42,640 nt of DNA, taken from the NCBI GenBank assembly GCA_029062895.1, contig JAIDPF010000064.1, forward strand, positions 1 through 42,640, given 5' to 3'. Positions 1-8,575 of this stretch are shown here, piece by piece. The position numbers and the translations under genes are program-made. Position 1 is the first letter of the stretch, and each line of letters begins with the position of its first letter. The notes below the pieces were generated by a model. It was not told the DNA's origin. It saw only the letters and a list, made by a program, of their open reading frames with translations, and searched no databases. This stretch comes from Lachnospiraceae bacterium (GTDB taxonomy: Bacteria > Bacillota > Clostridia > Lachnospirales > Lachnospiraceae).

Positions 1-203
1 GATTAAAATATACCATATTCAGGAAAATAAGTAAATACCTAAATTGCTTGAGCTTCCGCAGTTTTATCCACAATAACTGAATTTCAAGCGGTTTAGTTAT
101 AAAACTTTCATCAACTGCTAAAAAATAAGGAAACTCATTCCTTTTTGATGTAAAATTAATTCACCACAAATAATCCTATTAAGCAAAAAAGAAAGGATTC
201 CTT

Positions 204-517
204 ATGGTTAATTTTACATCATCTACTTATCAAATGAAAAGAGAAATTTTATCTTTTTCCAATAAAATTTCTTTTAAACTGTCTAAGCCAGAAAGAAAAT
301 TCTGCCCTCTTTGTAAAAACCACTTTCGTTATGAACAGGGGCTATGATGACAACAAGATGTTTCTAAAACTCGATGAACTGAAACAGAATTATGTCATCC
401 GCCTTACTGCCAGCTCTGCCTCAAGCTGGCCGTCTGATGCTTTCAAAAATCGGCAGATTTGTACTTTGGACAGCTATACCTACTTTCTGGTTACAATTTG
501 CGGAAACTCAAGGTTAA
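204..517 (+). pseudogene. Remnant of an IS transposase (internal deletion, frameshifts)
   Basis: A 47-codon reading frame starts at ATG 204 behind the ribosome site AGAAAGGA. Its first ~33 residues (MVNFTSSTYQMKREIL and on) look like the N-terminus of a DDE-type transposase as found in Clostridia. The frame then stops at about 347. A different frame carries on with GYDDNKMFLKLDEL and YVIRLTA (331-411), which resembles an internal transposase block containing a catalytic-region Asp pair. A third frame ends at about 517. This is best read as one transposase gene with a large internal deletion and at least one frameshift, so it is not functional. The exact IS family is recalled from pattern only and I could not identify terminal inverted repeats. 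The sequence before 204 is AT-rich and shows no gene. Confidence 0.45.
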
Positions 518-545
518 ACAGGATTTTCGGTCTGTTTTCATTTTT

Positions 546-2387
546 TCAACTGCATTCCAGACTTTTTGTCTGTTCCTTCAGCCACGCCCTCTCATCCTCT
601 GACAGATGCGGAGACAGCCGATCATAGACCATCCGATGATAGCGGTTCAATGCTTCGATGTCGCTTCGCTCCATATAGACCGGATCAATCCCCTCCGAAT
701 CCAGCGGCACCAGCGTCAATGGTTTAAATCCCATAAACTGACCGTCCTCATTAGATTCCCGCTTTTCACAAAGCAGGATATTTTCGATCCGGATGCCATG
801 GCTTCCCGCAATATAAACCCCCGGTTCATCAGATACCAACATGCCTTCCTCCAGGACCGCTTCCTTCGCATTACCAGATCTCCAGCTGATATTCTGAGGG
901 CCTTCATGTACGCTTAGCATATAGCCGACGCCATGGCCTGTACCACATTTATAATCCATCCTCTGCTGCCACAGGGGACCTCTTGCAAGGATATCCAGAT
1001 TACGTCCCGTACAGCCGTATAAAAACACTGCATTCTGCAGTCTCAGCATCCCCACGGCTGCTAGCGTGTAATGTTTTTTCATCTCCTGTGTGATACTTCC
1101 CATAATGATGCTTCTTGTCACATCCGTAGTGCCGCCCTCGTACTGTCCGCCGGAATCTACCAGGTAGATTCCCTCCGGTCTTAACACCGCATCCCTTCCG
1201 GGCACTGCCTCATAATGCATCATTGCCGCGTTCGCTCCATAAGCGCTGATAGTCGGGAAAGACAGATCCATAAACCCTTTTATCTTCCGGCGGTATTCCT
1301 CCAATATCTTTGCCGCCCCGCTTTCCGTCAGCCCATCCGCCCGATGTTCCTTAATATACCGGATATATCTTGTGAGCGCAACACTGTCCAAAAGATAAAC
1401 TTGCTCTATATGTCCGATCTCAACCGGATTCTTGACCGCTTTCATGAGTTCCGTCGGATTCTTTGTTTCCACCGTCTCCGCATACTCCTCAACAATCCTG
1501 CAAACCGTATAATTGACCACCCCGGGATCAAGCATCACCCTTGCTTTTCTTCCAAACGTCTTCTCCGCCTGTTTCAGACGCTCCGGAAGTTCCCTGATAA
1601 AATCCTGATACGGATGCCATTCAATACCGTTCGCCTCTGCAAAACGGACATTCTCTTCCTTCTCACGCAGGGCGGCTATGGATTTCTCCTTCAGATAGAC
1701 GAGCACCTTTTCTTTTGAGATCAGGGTAAATGCATATGCCACCGGATTGCATGCAATATCGCCTCCCCTGATATTAAACAGCCACATCTGGTCTTCTAAT
1801 CCGGAAAGCAGCAGATGATCCGCTTTCCGCTCCTCCATCTTCTCCCTGACGCGCAGTAGTTTTTCGCTACAGCTTTCCCCAGTCAACCTTTTCTCTAAAA
1901 TGCGTATGGGAGCTCCACTGTCAGCCGGTCTGTCCTCAAAGACGGATTCTGCCAGATCGTTCTGATGGACGATTTCGCCCTGCTTTTCTTTCATGAGTTT
2001 CTCCAGTCTTTTTCCAAGAGAGGCATTCACACAAAATCCATACAATCCCAGTTTCATGCCTTCCTTTAGATGAGACTTTAAATATTCCTCCAACTCCGGA
2101 ACACCCTGCTGCCGGCTTCTCATCAAAAGGATGCCTGTACCTTCCAGTTCCTGTTCCGCCTGCACAAAATATCTTCCGTCCGTCCAGAGCAGACATTCCT
2201 CCTCCCCGACCAGAAGATCTCCGTTAGACCCGGTAAATCCCGACAAAAATTCCCGTTCCTTATAATGATCATTAATGTATTCCGACCCGTGAGGATCTGC
2301 CGTCACTACCAAATAATAATGCACCCCGGCAGCCTTCATATTCTGCCTGAGTGCATGGACACGTTCCCTAATGACCTTATTTTCCAT
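546..2387 (-). CDS. pepP: Xaa-Pro aminopeptidase (M24B, long form)
   Basis: Cytosolic metallopeptidase that removes an N-terminal residue preceding proline, used in peptide turnover. The protein has two creatinase-like N-terminal domains followed by the pita-bread catalytic domain. The metal ligands are recognisable: the Asp pair in VDSGGQYEGGTTDVT, the His in GTGHGVGYMLSVHEGP, and the Glu residues in EPGVYIAGSHGIRIEN. At about 613 residues it matches the long aminopeptidase-P class (~600), not the short ~350-residue form. I start it at ATG 2387 (MENKVIRERV), because GAGGAAGG sits about 12 nt upstream, whereas an in-frame ATG at 2411 has no ribosome site. It follows the RR-DeoC fusion by about 45 nt and is probably the last gene of thrC-deoC-pepP. 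Function is secure; the start is likely. Confidence 0.93.
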   Translation of the reverse strand: MENKVIRERVHALRQNMKAAGVHYYLVVTADPHGSEYINDHYKEREFLSGFTGSNGDLLVGEEECLLWTDGRYFVQAEQELEGTGILLMRSRQQGVPELEEYLKSHLKEGMKLGLYGFCVNASLGKRLEKLMKEKQGEIVHQNDLAESVFEDRPADSGAPIRILEKRLTGESCSEKLLRVREKMEERKADHLLLSGLEDQMWLFNIRGGDIACNPVAYAFTLISKEKVLVYLKEKSIAALREKEENVRFAEANGIEWHPYQDFIRELPERLKQAEKTFGRKARVMLDPGVVNYTVCRIVEEYAETVETKNPTELMKAVKNPVEIGHIEQVYLLDSVALTRYIRYIKEHRADGLTESGAAKILEEYRRKIKGFMDLSFPTISAYGANAAMMHYEAVPGRDAVLRPEGIYLVDSGGQYEGGTTDVTRSIIMGSITQEMKKHYTLAAVGMLRLQNAVFLYGCTGRNLDILARGPLWQQRMDYKCGTGHGVGYMLSVHEGPQNISWRSGNAKEAVLEEGMLVSDEPGVYIAGSHGIRIENILLCEKRESNEDGQFMGFKPLTLVPLDSEGIDPVYMERSDIEALNRYHRMVYDRLSPHLSEDERAWLKEQTKSLECS

Positions 2388-2432
2388 ACTGCCCTTAATC
2401 CTTCCTCGCATTTTAAAACGCCTATAAAACCC

Positions 2433-3533
2433 TTATTTTATAAAGTCAGTCGTCGCTGATGCCCCGATCCGGTCACAGCCAAGCTCCGCATATGTCATCA
2501 ATGCTTCTTTCGTGCGGATTCCACCGGCCGCCTTAATCTTTACATCCTTACCTATGTTCTCTTTAAACAGTATAATATCCTCTTCCCTTGCTCCTGCCGT
2601 GCCAAAGCCGGTGGAAGTTTTGATATAGTCCGCTCCCGCCTTTGTTACGATCCGGCATAAACGGATCTTTTCTTCCTCTGTCAGATAGCAGGTCTCAATA
2701 ATGACTTTTAAGATCTTCCCCTGACATGCCGCGCGTACAGCTCTGATCTCCTGTTCCACAAAATCATAACTGTCATTTTTCACATCCCCGATATTAATCA
2801 CCATATCGATTTCATCCGCGCCATTTTTCACAGCATCCTCTGTTTCAAATACTTTCACCGCAGTAGTCGCATATCCCAGCGGAAAGCCGATTACCGTACA
2901 GATCTTCAATCTGTCGCCGTATGTTTCCCTGATCCTTGCGATATAAGATGGCGGCACACAGACGCTTGCTGTCCGATATTCTATTGCTTCCTCACACAGC
3001 TTTCTGATATCTTCCCATGCCGCATACGCTTTTAACATCGTATGATCGATCTTATGAACCGCCTCCCATACTTCTACATCCGTATAGTCCCGTTTTACCT
3101 CCGCCTCACCTAAATGAAGTCCCGAAAGCACTTCCTCTCCGGTTTCCCCAAGAAGATTTTTACGCATATCCTCCATCTGCAAAACCTTTTCGATCCTGCC
3201 TAACATGGCCTCCGCCTTAAAGGGCTTCGTAATAAAATCCATCGCGCCCATTTGCAGTCCTTTGCGTTCACTTGCCTGCTCGACATCCGCCGTCAAAAAG
3301 ATGATGGGGATCCCGGCCGTCAATGGGTTCAATTTGATCTGCTCCATGACAGAATAACCATCCATTTCCGGCATCATCAGATCCAGAAGAATCAGATCCG
3401 GTATATTCTTTTTTAAGAACTGCAGCGCCTGTTTACCTGATTTCGCCATCGACAGTTGATAATAAGGATGCAGGACTTCCGCCGCGCTCTTTAAATTTGT
3501 CGTGCTGTCGTCTACCATCAAAATGTGTTTCAT
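2433..3533 (-). CDS. Response-regulator receiver domain fused to deoxyribose-phosphate aldolase (DeoC)
   Basis: One uninterrupted 366-residue frame encodes two normally separate proteins. Residues 1-122 are a CheY-like receiver with the acidic pair D8/D9, phospho-acceptor D51 (LILLDLMMPEMDG), T81 and K103 (TKP). After a linker (about 123-155), residues 156-366 form a complete class I DeoC aldolase, which cleaves 2-deoxyribose-5-phosphate to acetaldehyde and glyceraldehyde-3-phosphate. The E. coli-type catalytic residues are present: D243 (EIDMVINIG), Schiff-base lysine K305 (IKTSTGF) and K334 (KAAGGIRT). The start codon overlaps the thrC stop (ATGA), so translation is coupled to threonine synthase. 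No histidine kinase is encoded nearby. Both halves look catalytically or phospho-competent, so phosphorylation may control the aldolase, but that is inference. Confidence 0.92.
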   Translation of the reverse strand: MKHILMVDDSTTNLKSAAEVLHPYYQLSMAKSGKQALQFLKKNIPDLILLDLMMPEMDGYSVMEQIKLNPLTAGIPIIFLTADVEQASERKGLQMGAMDFITKPFKAEAMLGRIEKVLQMEDMRKNLLGETGEEVLSGLHLGEAEVKRDYTDVEVWEAVHKIDHTMLKAYAAWEDIRKLCEEAIEYRTASVCVPPSYIARIRETYGDRLKICTVIGFPLGYATTAVKVFETEDAVKNGADEIDMVINIGDVKNDSYDFVEQEIRAVRAACQGKILKVIIETCYLTEEEKIRLCRIVTKAGADYIKTSTGFGTAGAREEDIILFKENIGKDVKIKAAGGIRTKEALMTYAELGCDRIGASATTDFIK

Positions 3534-5020
3534 ATCCCCAGAAATCCTCTTACCATCATCTGCATCTCATCTTTTTCACATACGGTATCATGGAGCACCG
3601 GAGCCTGTCTGATCTCCTCAACCGCTTTTGGCACCTCCACCTTAGAAATCTTACATAATTCATCTATCAGTGTAAAATCATCCAGATCCTGATAGGAAGA
3701 ATCGATTGAAGTCATAACGCTTCTTGCAAATTTATAAGGACTTGCCGTAGACGCGATGACGCTGACACGCTCATCCTCCGAATCCGCCTTATATGTTTCA
3801 TAGACCGCAGATGCAACCGCCGTATGCGTATCGATTACATATCCTGTTTTTCCATACAGATCCCGGATTTTCTTTGCCGTCATTTCTTCTGAAGCATATC
3901 CGCCGTAAAAATCAGCAAGTTTTTCTTTCATGCCAGAAGTAATTTCATACACACCGGTTTCTGTAAGCTTTGACATCAGCTCCCTATTCTTTTCCGAATC
4001 ACATTCCGAGATTATATAAATCAGACGCTCCAGATTACTGGAGATCAGGATATCCATCGACGGGGAACTGGTCAATACAAATTCCCTGTTCCTGTCGTAA
4101 ATGCCGCTTTGAAAGAAATCATATAATACCTTGTTTTCATTTGACGCACAGATCAGCTTATGTATAGGAAGTCCCAAATTTTTCGCGTAATATGCCGCCA
4201 GAATATTTCCAAAGTTACCAGTCGGAACGACAACATTAATTTCATCGCCCTCCTGTATCTTTCCGTTTTTCAACAGATTCACATAGGCATAAACATAGTA
4301 AACGATCTGTGGAACAAGACGCCCGATATTGATGGAATTGGCAGAGGAAAATACAAAACCATGTTCCTTCAGTTCCTTTTTCAATTCCTGATCGGAAAAC
4401 ATCTTCTTTACACCGGTCTGGGCATCATCAAAATTGCCTCGGATACCGATGACTTTGACATTCTTCCCTTTCTGCGTCACCATCTGTTTTTCCTGTACAG
4501 CGCTGACACCGTTCTTCGGATAAAATACAACGATCCTTGTTCCTTCCACATCCGCAAAGCCTGCCATTGCAGCCTTTCCGGTATCCCCGCTGGTCGCCGT
4601 CAGAATAACGATCTCTTCTTTTAACTGATTCTTCTTTGCTGCCGTCGTCATCAGATAAGGAAGAATGGACAACGCCATATCCTTAAACGCGATCGTCGCC
4701 CCATGAAAGAGTTCCAGATAATAAGCGCCATCCGCATATGAAAGCGGCGCAATCTCTTCTGTATCAAACTTGCTGTCATATGCACTATTAATACAATGCA
4801 TCAGCTCATCCTTTGTATAATCGGTCAGGAATAATTTCATCACTTCATAAGCAATCTGCCTGTAATCCATAGAAACCATATCCCTAAATCCAAGATCTAA
4901 TTCCGGCAGACGGTCCGGAACATATAATCCGCCGTCATCCGCCAGTCCCTGTAATACCGCCTTTGATGCGGTAACCTTTTCACCCGCATTTCTTGTGCTG
5001 CTGTACATGATATCCATCAT
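3530..5020 (-). CDS. thrC: Threonine synthase
   Basis: PLP enzyme that converts O-phospho-homoserine to threonine, the last step of threonine synthesis. The protein is 496 residues, the usual size for the ThrC1 type with the N-terminal extension (VTASKAVLQGLADDGGLYVP). The PLP lysine is in ELFHGATIAFKDMALS, and the phosphate-binding segment includes TATSGDTGKAA and PTGNFGN. Start ATG 5020 is preceded by AAGGAC at a 5-6 nt spacing; a second ATG follows immediately. Its stop overlaps the start of the RR-DeoC gene by 4 nt, which indicates co-translation. The threonine T-box in this window lies upstream of thrS and not of this gene. Confidence 0.96.
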   Translation of the reverse strand: MMDIMYSSTRNAGEKVTASKAVLQGLADDGGLYVPDRLPELDLGFRDMVSMDYRQIAYEVMKLFLTDYTKDELMHCINSAYDSKFDTEEIAPLSYADGAYYLELFHGATIAFKDMALSILPYLMTTAAKKNQLKEEIVILTATSGDTGKAAMAGFADVEGTRIVVFYPKNGVSAVQEKQMVTQKGKNVKVIGIRGNFDDAQTGVKKMFSDQELKKELKEHGFVFSSANSINIGRLVPQIVYYVYAYVNLLKNGKIQEGDEINVVVPTGNFGNILAAYYAKNLGLPIHKLICASNENKVLYDFFQSGIYDRNREFVLTSSPSMDILISSNLERLIYIISECDSEKNRELMSKLTETGVYEITSGMKEKLADFYGGYASEEMTAKKIRDLYGKTGYVIDTHTAVASAVYETYKADSEDERVSVIASTASPYKFARSVMTSIDSSYQDLDDFTLIDELCKISKVEVPKAVEEIRQAPVLHDTVCEKDEMQMMVRGFLGI

Positions 5021-5084
5021 TTATGTCCTTGCCTTTCTCAATAATCCAAAGACAAGTATAGCATAAAGGTTGTTTTCATGCAAT

Positions 5085-5708
5085 CTATCTGAAAAATTCA
5101 TGGCCGCCGTGCTGCGTAACACTAGTAAGATTGTTTTCAAACCATGCAAGTCCGTCTGAGTCCGCATATTTTCTTGAAATAAAATACAAAGCCCCGTCTG
5201 AGATATCTTCCCCTAACAATGCGGCATAAACCGCTTCCCTCGTTTCTTCTGTCACAACAACGTCATTAATCCTTCCATTTCCCACAGGCGAAAACTGATA
5301 GACTCCATCGACGTGCTGAAATACCACACTCTCCACATCATCCGGAAATCTTGGGTTTTCCACACGATTTATGATCACATCCGCAACCAACATTTTGCCC
5401 ATGACATCCTCTCCGCCGGCTTCCGCCTGAACAATACGACAAAGAATCTCTATCTCCTGTTCATCAAGATCGAGCCGGTAATTCCGATGGATACTTAAAC
5501 ACTCTACTGTTCTTTCATTGCCATAGATCTGTTCCATAGTCTTTTCATATACTTTGTTAATCCTTCGCTCATTTATCCTTTCAATCACTGATTCCTTTTG
5601 TACTCTATATGAATATTCTCTCATGTCCGTCAGCAGTTTTGCATTAATGAATACAATTGCCAACATTACATACAATACTACAAAGTAACAGGAATAACGT
5701 TTATACAA
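5085..5708 (-). CDS. SleB-type cell wall hydrolase (Hydrolase_2)
   Basis: A 207-residue protein with one N-terminal membrane segment or uncleaved signal (residues about 8-23). A linker follows, then a SleB/CwlJ-like lytic domain from about 82 to 207. The predicted catalytic glutamate is E96 in RIVQAEAGGEDVMGK, and VADVIINRV, YQFSPV and GALYF are family hallmarks. Such proteins cleave the spore cortex or vegetative peptidoglycan, and the membrane anchor would place the domain outside the cytoplasmic membrane. The start codon is TTG at 5708, with GGAGG about 10 nt upstream; no usable ATG precedes the membrane segment. A spore role is likely because this organism also carries sigG, but a vegetative role is possible. 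Confidence 0.85.
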   Translation of the reverse strand: MYKRYSCYFVVLYVMLAIVFINAKLLTDMREYSYRVQKESVIERINERRINKVYEKTMEQIYGNERTVECLSIHRNYRLDLDEQEIEILCRIVQAEAGGEDVMGKMLVADVIINRVENPRFPDDVESVVFQHVDGVYQFSPVGNGRINDVVVTEETREAVYAALLGEDISDGALYFISRKYADSDGLAWFENNLTSVTQHGGHEFFR

Positions 5709-5811
5709 AATATCATGTCCTCCAAAAATACTTTCCTAATATTTTATTCAGACATGTCCCAAAATATACCAGTCCAGTTCACCACAAATACCGACATAAG
5801 AAACCTGTTTT

Positions 5812-5850
5812 TTGCAAATATTTGCAACAACTATTATATTCTGCTATAAT
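5812..5850 (+). promoter_or_regulatory. Promoter with overlapping 16-bp palindromic operator for the AP2 gene
   Basis: A perfect palindrome, TTGCAAATATTTGCAA, spans 5812-5827. Its right half supplies a -35 element (TTGCAA, 5822-5827), followed by a 17-nt spacer and a perfect TATAAT (5845-5850) with an extended TGC before it. The layout implies a dimeric repressor blocking the -35. The most economical candidate is the product of the downstream gene itself (start at 5953), but no test is possible here. Confidence 0.6.
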
Positions 5851-5952
5851 CCACATAGCAAATCCGGGATATCAAAAGACATCAACCTTCCGGTCGTATG
5901 ATGAACATCTTACGACCATGCATTAAGAAAAGGACTGATATTAAGAATCAAT

Positions 5953-6762
5953 ATGAACGCGAAAAAAGAAGGAAAACATCTTGCCGGTGTCACGCCAGCC
6001 ATAAAAAAGGATCATACTGTTTATTACCGTGCTTCCATAACATACCGTGGAAAGCATATCAGCCTTGGCAGCTTTTCAACAGCACAGCAGGCGCATATGG
6101 CTTACAGAGAAGCATCTTCCATTCTATCTGATCCAAATACTGTGCTGGAAAAATATTCTTCCACTTCCACGCTCACGTTTGAGAAGCAGGTATGCCTTAT
6201 TAATTACCGTGATAATGGCATCTATATCGTGCACCCCATCTACATCCGCCCTAAGATGTTTTATTACTATTTGTCACCGGACGAAATTTTAAAATTTGAT
6301 GTGGATGATCTTTTTTACTATTCTTCTCATAAGATCATGAAGCGGGGCGGTCATCTTTTTGTCGCCGATTACGGCGCCCAAATCAGCGTGGCAGGCAGAT
6401 ACGGCATCAAGCGTTATGCTGTAGAAGGACGCGACTACCGCTTTAAAAACGGAGATTCTCTGGATTTCCGCTATTCCAATATTGAGATCCTCAACTCCTA
6501 TCATGGTGTCAGACGACATGAGAAAAATAATAACGTATCTTTCCGGGCTTTGATCCATATCAAAGGCAATTATGTGATCGGCACATATCCAACTGAGATC
6601 GAAGCGGCGGTCGCCTATAATAAAGCAGTGGATCTTCTTCATCAGAAAGGTGTGCAAAAAAACTACGCCATCAATTTTGTTGACGGCGTAAGTCCTTCCG
6701 AATATGCAAAAATTTATAAACAGGTCAAAATCTCCAAGCGCATCATGGATTATATTCCATAA
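5953..6762 (+). CDS. Protein with two AP2-like DNA-binding domains and a degenerate HNH-like core
   Basis: A 269-residue protein. Residues about 11-57 (YRASITYRGKHISLGSFST, then AHMAYREAS) and about 185-245 (FRALIHIKGNYVIGTYPTE, then AAVAYNKA and INFVD) each match the AP2/integrase-like three-strand-plus-helix pattern. Between them, about 125-182, is a segment whose end (FKNGDSLDFRYSNIEIL) matches the tail of HNH homing-endonuclease domains, where DNRxxNL is usual. The expected HNH catalytic histidines are absent (EGRDYRFKNGD). It may therefore be a domesticated homing-endonuclease relative acting as a DNA-binding regulator. The start is ATG 5953; the ribosome site is weak (AAAGGA lies ~20 nt upstream). 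It is transcribed alone, facing the GH25 gene. Function is not known. Confidence 0.75.
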   Translation: MNAKKEGKHLAGVTPAIKKDHTVYYRASITYRGKHISLGSFSTAQQAHMAYREASSILSDPNTVLEKYSSTSTLTFEKQVCLINYRDNGIYIVHPIYIRPKMFYYYLSPDEILKFDVDDLFYYSSHKIMKRGGHLFVADYGAQISVAGRYGIKRYAVEGRDYRFKNGDSLDFRYSNIEILNSYHGVRRHEKNNNVSFRALIHIKGNYVIGTYPTEIEAAVAYNKAVDLLHQKGVQKNYAINFVDGVSPSEYAKIYKQVKISKRIMDYIP

Positions 6763-6791
6763 TAATCCTCCTGTCAGAGCCTCAAATTGCT

Positions 6792-6827
6792 GATTGAAAA
6801 ATAAGCTATCGAGCTTATTTTTCAATC
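6792..6827. terminator. Bidirectional hairpin between convergent genes
   Basis: A perfect 16-bp inverted repeat with a 4-nt loop (arms 6792-6807 and 6812-6827). The arms contain runs of A and T, so either strand gives a stem with a U-rich 3' arm. It lies between the convergent AP2 and GH25 genes. The outer arm (GATTGAAAAA / TTTTTCAATC) is the same as in the dispersed repeats at 12325, 13871 and 33132, so it may be a partial copy of that family. Confidence 0.7.
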
Positions 6828-6882
6828 TAATTCCTGATTCCAACCTCCATATCAGTACAGATCACTGCGATCACTGCAGGTT

Positions 6883-8034
6883 TTATTTCACTGAATAATC
6901 AATAAAGCAAATATTCAGATTGGCATCTCCTGCAATTCCTGGAATGGAACCATGCGTCGTATACTGCCACATGACAAACTGATATGGATAATCCGGAATA
7001 TCCATCTCCTGAGACAGCCATACATCATACCCGATCATGGAGCCTAAACTCAGCTTCTGAATCAGCCATTCCTTATCCCCATAGACCATCGGAAAATATC
7101 CGTTCTCACGAATCTTATCCATAAACGCAAGCGCAATATTGGTGCGCTCCATCTTATCCAGAGAATCAATCCTTGAAACCTCATTTGGTATCGTATCCAT
7201 GGCAAAAACCACCGGATACTGTATCTTATTTTCAGAAAGCGTGTCAATAACAAACTGTGCTTCCTCCTCCGCTTCCTCCACAGTGACCGCCTGTGAGAAA
7301 AAATAAACTCCGACGTCCAGTCCGGCTTCCGAGGCACGTTTCAAGTTATCCATAAAATATTCATCCATTGTGATTTCTCCGGAACTATATCCCCTTTGTC
7401 CAAGCCTCAGCATCACAAATTCGATCCCTGCGCGTTTCAATTCCAAAAAATCTACATAATCCTGAGTTTTGGAAATATCCACGCCCACATAGGAGACTCT
7501 TGTATTGTTCTCATAATATTTCATCAGCGGTCTCTGATACACCAGTCCCGAATAATCATAATCATTTCTCGCAAGATACTGATTGATGCTTACCCACTCT
7601 TCCGTGCCGTTATCATGTATAATCAGCGTATGCAGTCCATCCGTAGACGGATCGTCCTTTATCACAACCGAAGAAGGCTCCTCCGGTTCATTTTCCACTG
7701 CCGTATCACCCGGACGTTCCTCCCAGATATCCAGATCATCTGCCGTCAGCGTACTGCCGCTCAGCAGTTCTTCCACGCTGTTCTCCAGCTGGAGATTCTG
7801 AGCATGCTCCTGCTCTGCCGCCGACACGCCGGAATATTGGGAAGACCCCTGCGCGCCGCTTCTCTGTCCATTTCCGCTATTGAGCAGTAATACAATAAGC
7901 AATATCCCCAAAACAGAAACACTGCCGATGATCACCGCATAACGAAACGTAGCAGTGCTGCTACGGTGCGTCATCTCATGATCGTAATAATCATCATAAT
8001 CATATTCATCTTCAAAATCATCATCTAATCTCAT
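6883..8034 (-). CDS. Membrane-anchored GH25-like (lysozyme-fold) protein with altered catalytic site
   Basis: A 383-residue protein. It has an acidic Asp/Tyr-rich cytoplasmic N-terminus (residues 1-20), one membrane helix (about 32-52), a Ser/Glu-rich stalk to about 170, then a GH25-like domain (about 178-383). Family features present are VGVDISKTQ (D186), the GVYFFSQA strand, and DVWLSQEMDIPDYPYQFVMWQYT near the end (quoted parts DVWLSQEM and FVMWQYT). The usual DxE catalytic motif at the end of the YPVV strand (consensus YP-V-x-D-x-E) reads YPVVFAMDT here, with Ala278 in place of Asp and Asp280 in place of Glu. It may thus be a peptidoglycan-binding pseudoenzyme or have weak activity. The start is ATG 8034, with AGGG about 11 nt upstream. 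Confidence 0.85.
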   Translation of the reverse strand: MRLDDDFEDEYDYDDYYDHEMTHRSSTATFRYAVIIGSVSVLGILLIVLLLNSGNGQRSGAQGSSQYSGVSAAEQEHAQNLQLENSVEELLSGSTLTADDLDIWEERPGDTAVENEPEEPSSVVIKDDPSTDGLHTLIIHDNGTEEWVSINQYLARNDYDYSGLVYQRPLMKYYENNTRVSYVGVDISKTQDYVDFLELKRAGIEFVMLRLGQRGYSSGEITMDEYFMDNLKRASEAGLDVGVYFFSQAVTVEEAEEEAQFVIDTLSENKIQYPVVFAMDTIPNEVSRIDSLDKMERTNIALAFMDKIRENGYFPMVYGDKEWLIQKLSLGSMIGYDVWLSQEMDIPDYPYQFVMWQYTTHGSIPGIAGDANLNICFIDYSVK

Positions 8035-8155
8035 TGCTATGTTGTCCCTTTTTTAGTATAAGTGTTATTCAATAAGGATTGCGAAAATCCTTCGACGGAA
8101 TTTCGATACAGTCAACTGTCTGCAACAAATATTGGTCTGGGAAATATGGAATGTT

Positions 8156-8575
8156 TCAATCCAAGTCAAGCCAGAACGCTGGCACATAACATTCTTTATA
8201 TTGAGGACAATTCGGATAATCCTCCAGCAAATATTGTTTCAACTTATCATTACTTTCAAAATAAGTAATTTCATTTGCAGGGATTTCACTGAACCAGCCA
8301 TCGCTATATTGGCTTTGAGGACCTCCAAGTCCACAAGCCGGATGACTGTCATGTACATGACACCACCAAGTAAATCCTTTGATCTTGATACCCAATTGTT
8401 CCATACAATCTATAAATTCACCGATATTTTCAACAGGACAAATCAAATCTATGTAACCATTTCCAACAGGCTGGATATGGAGCTTTTTCATAATATTATC
8501 AAGATTATTTTTCAATTCAAAATCCATAGCAATCACGCTCTTTATATCGAAATGTATCGTTTTGAATTTTATCAT
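8156..8575 (-). CDS. Conserved-looking protein of unknown function
   Basis: A 139-residue soluble protein that I cannot assign to a named family. It has a predicted alpha/beta pattern and a striking central block, FTWWCHVHDSHPACGLGG, rich in Trp, His and Cys, followed by YSDGWFSEI. The His/Cys cluster could bind metal. The start is uncertain: ATG 8575 has no ribosome site, and ATG 8527 (MDFELKNN) has a weak one and would give 123 residues. Codon use and hydrophobic periodicity look like a real gene, and it lies alone between the GH25 and apbE regions. It resembles the single-domain immunity-type or SUKH-like orphans seen in accessory regions, but this is only an impression. Confidence 0.6.
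   Translation of the reverse strand: MIKFKTIHFDIKSVIAMDFELKNNLDNIMKKLHIQPVGNGYIDLICPVENIGEFIDCMEQLGIKIKGFTWWCHVHDSHPACGLGGPQSQYSDGWFSEIPANEITYFESNDKLKQYLLEDYPNCPQYKECYVPAFWLDLD

Noticed and set aside
6289-6843. 184-codon minus-strand frame
   Set aside because: It lies opposite the AP2-domain gene, which has a promoter and domain matches. The minus frame has no ribosome site and no recognisable domain.
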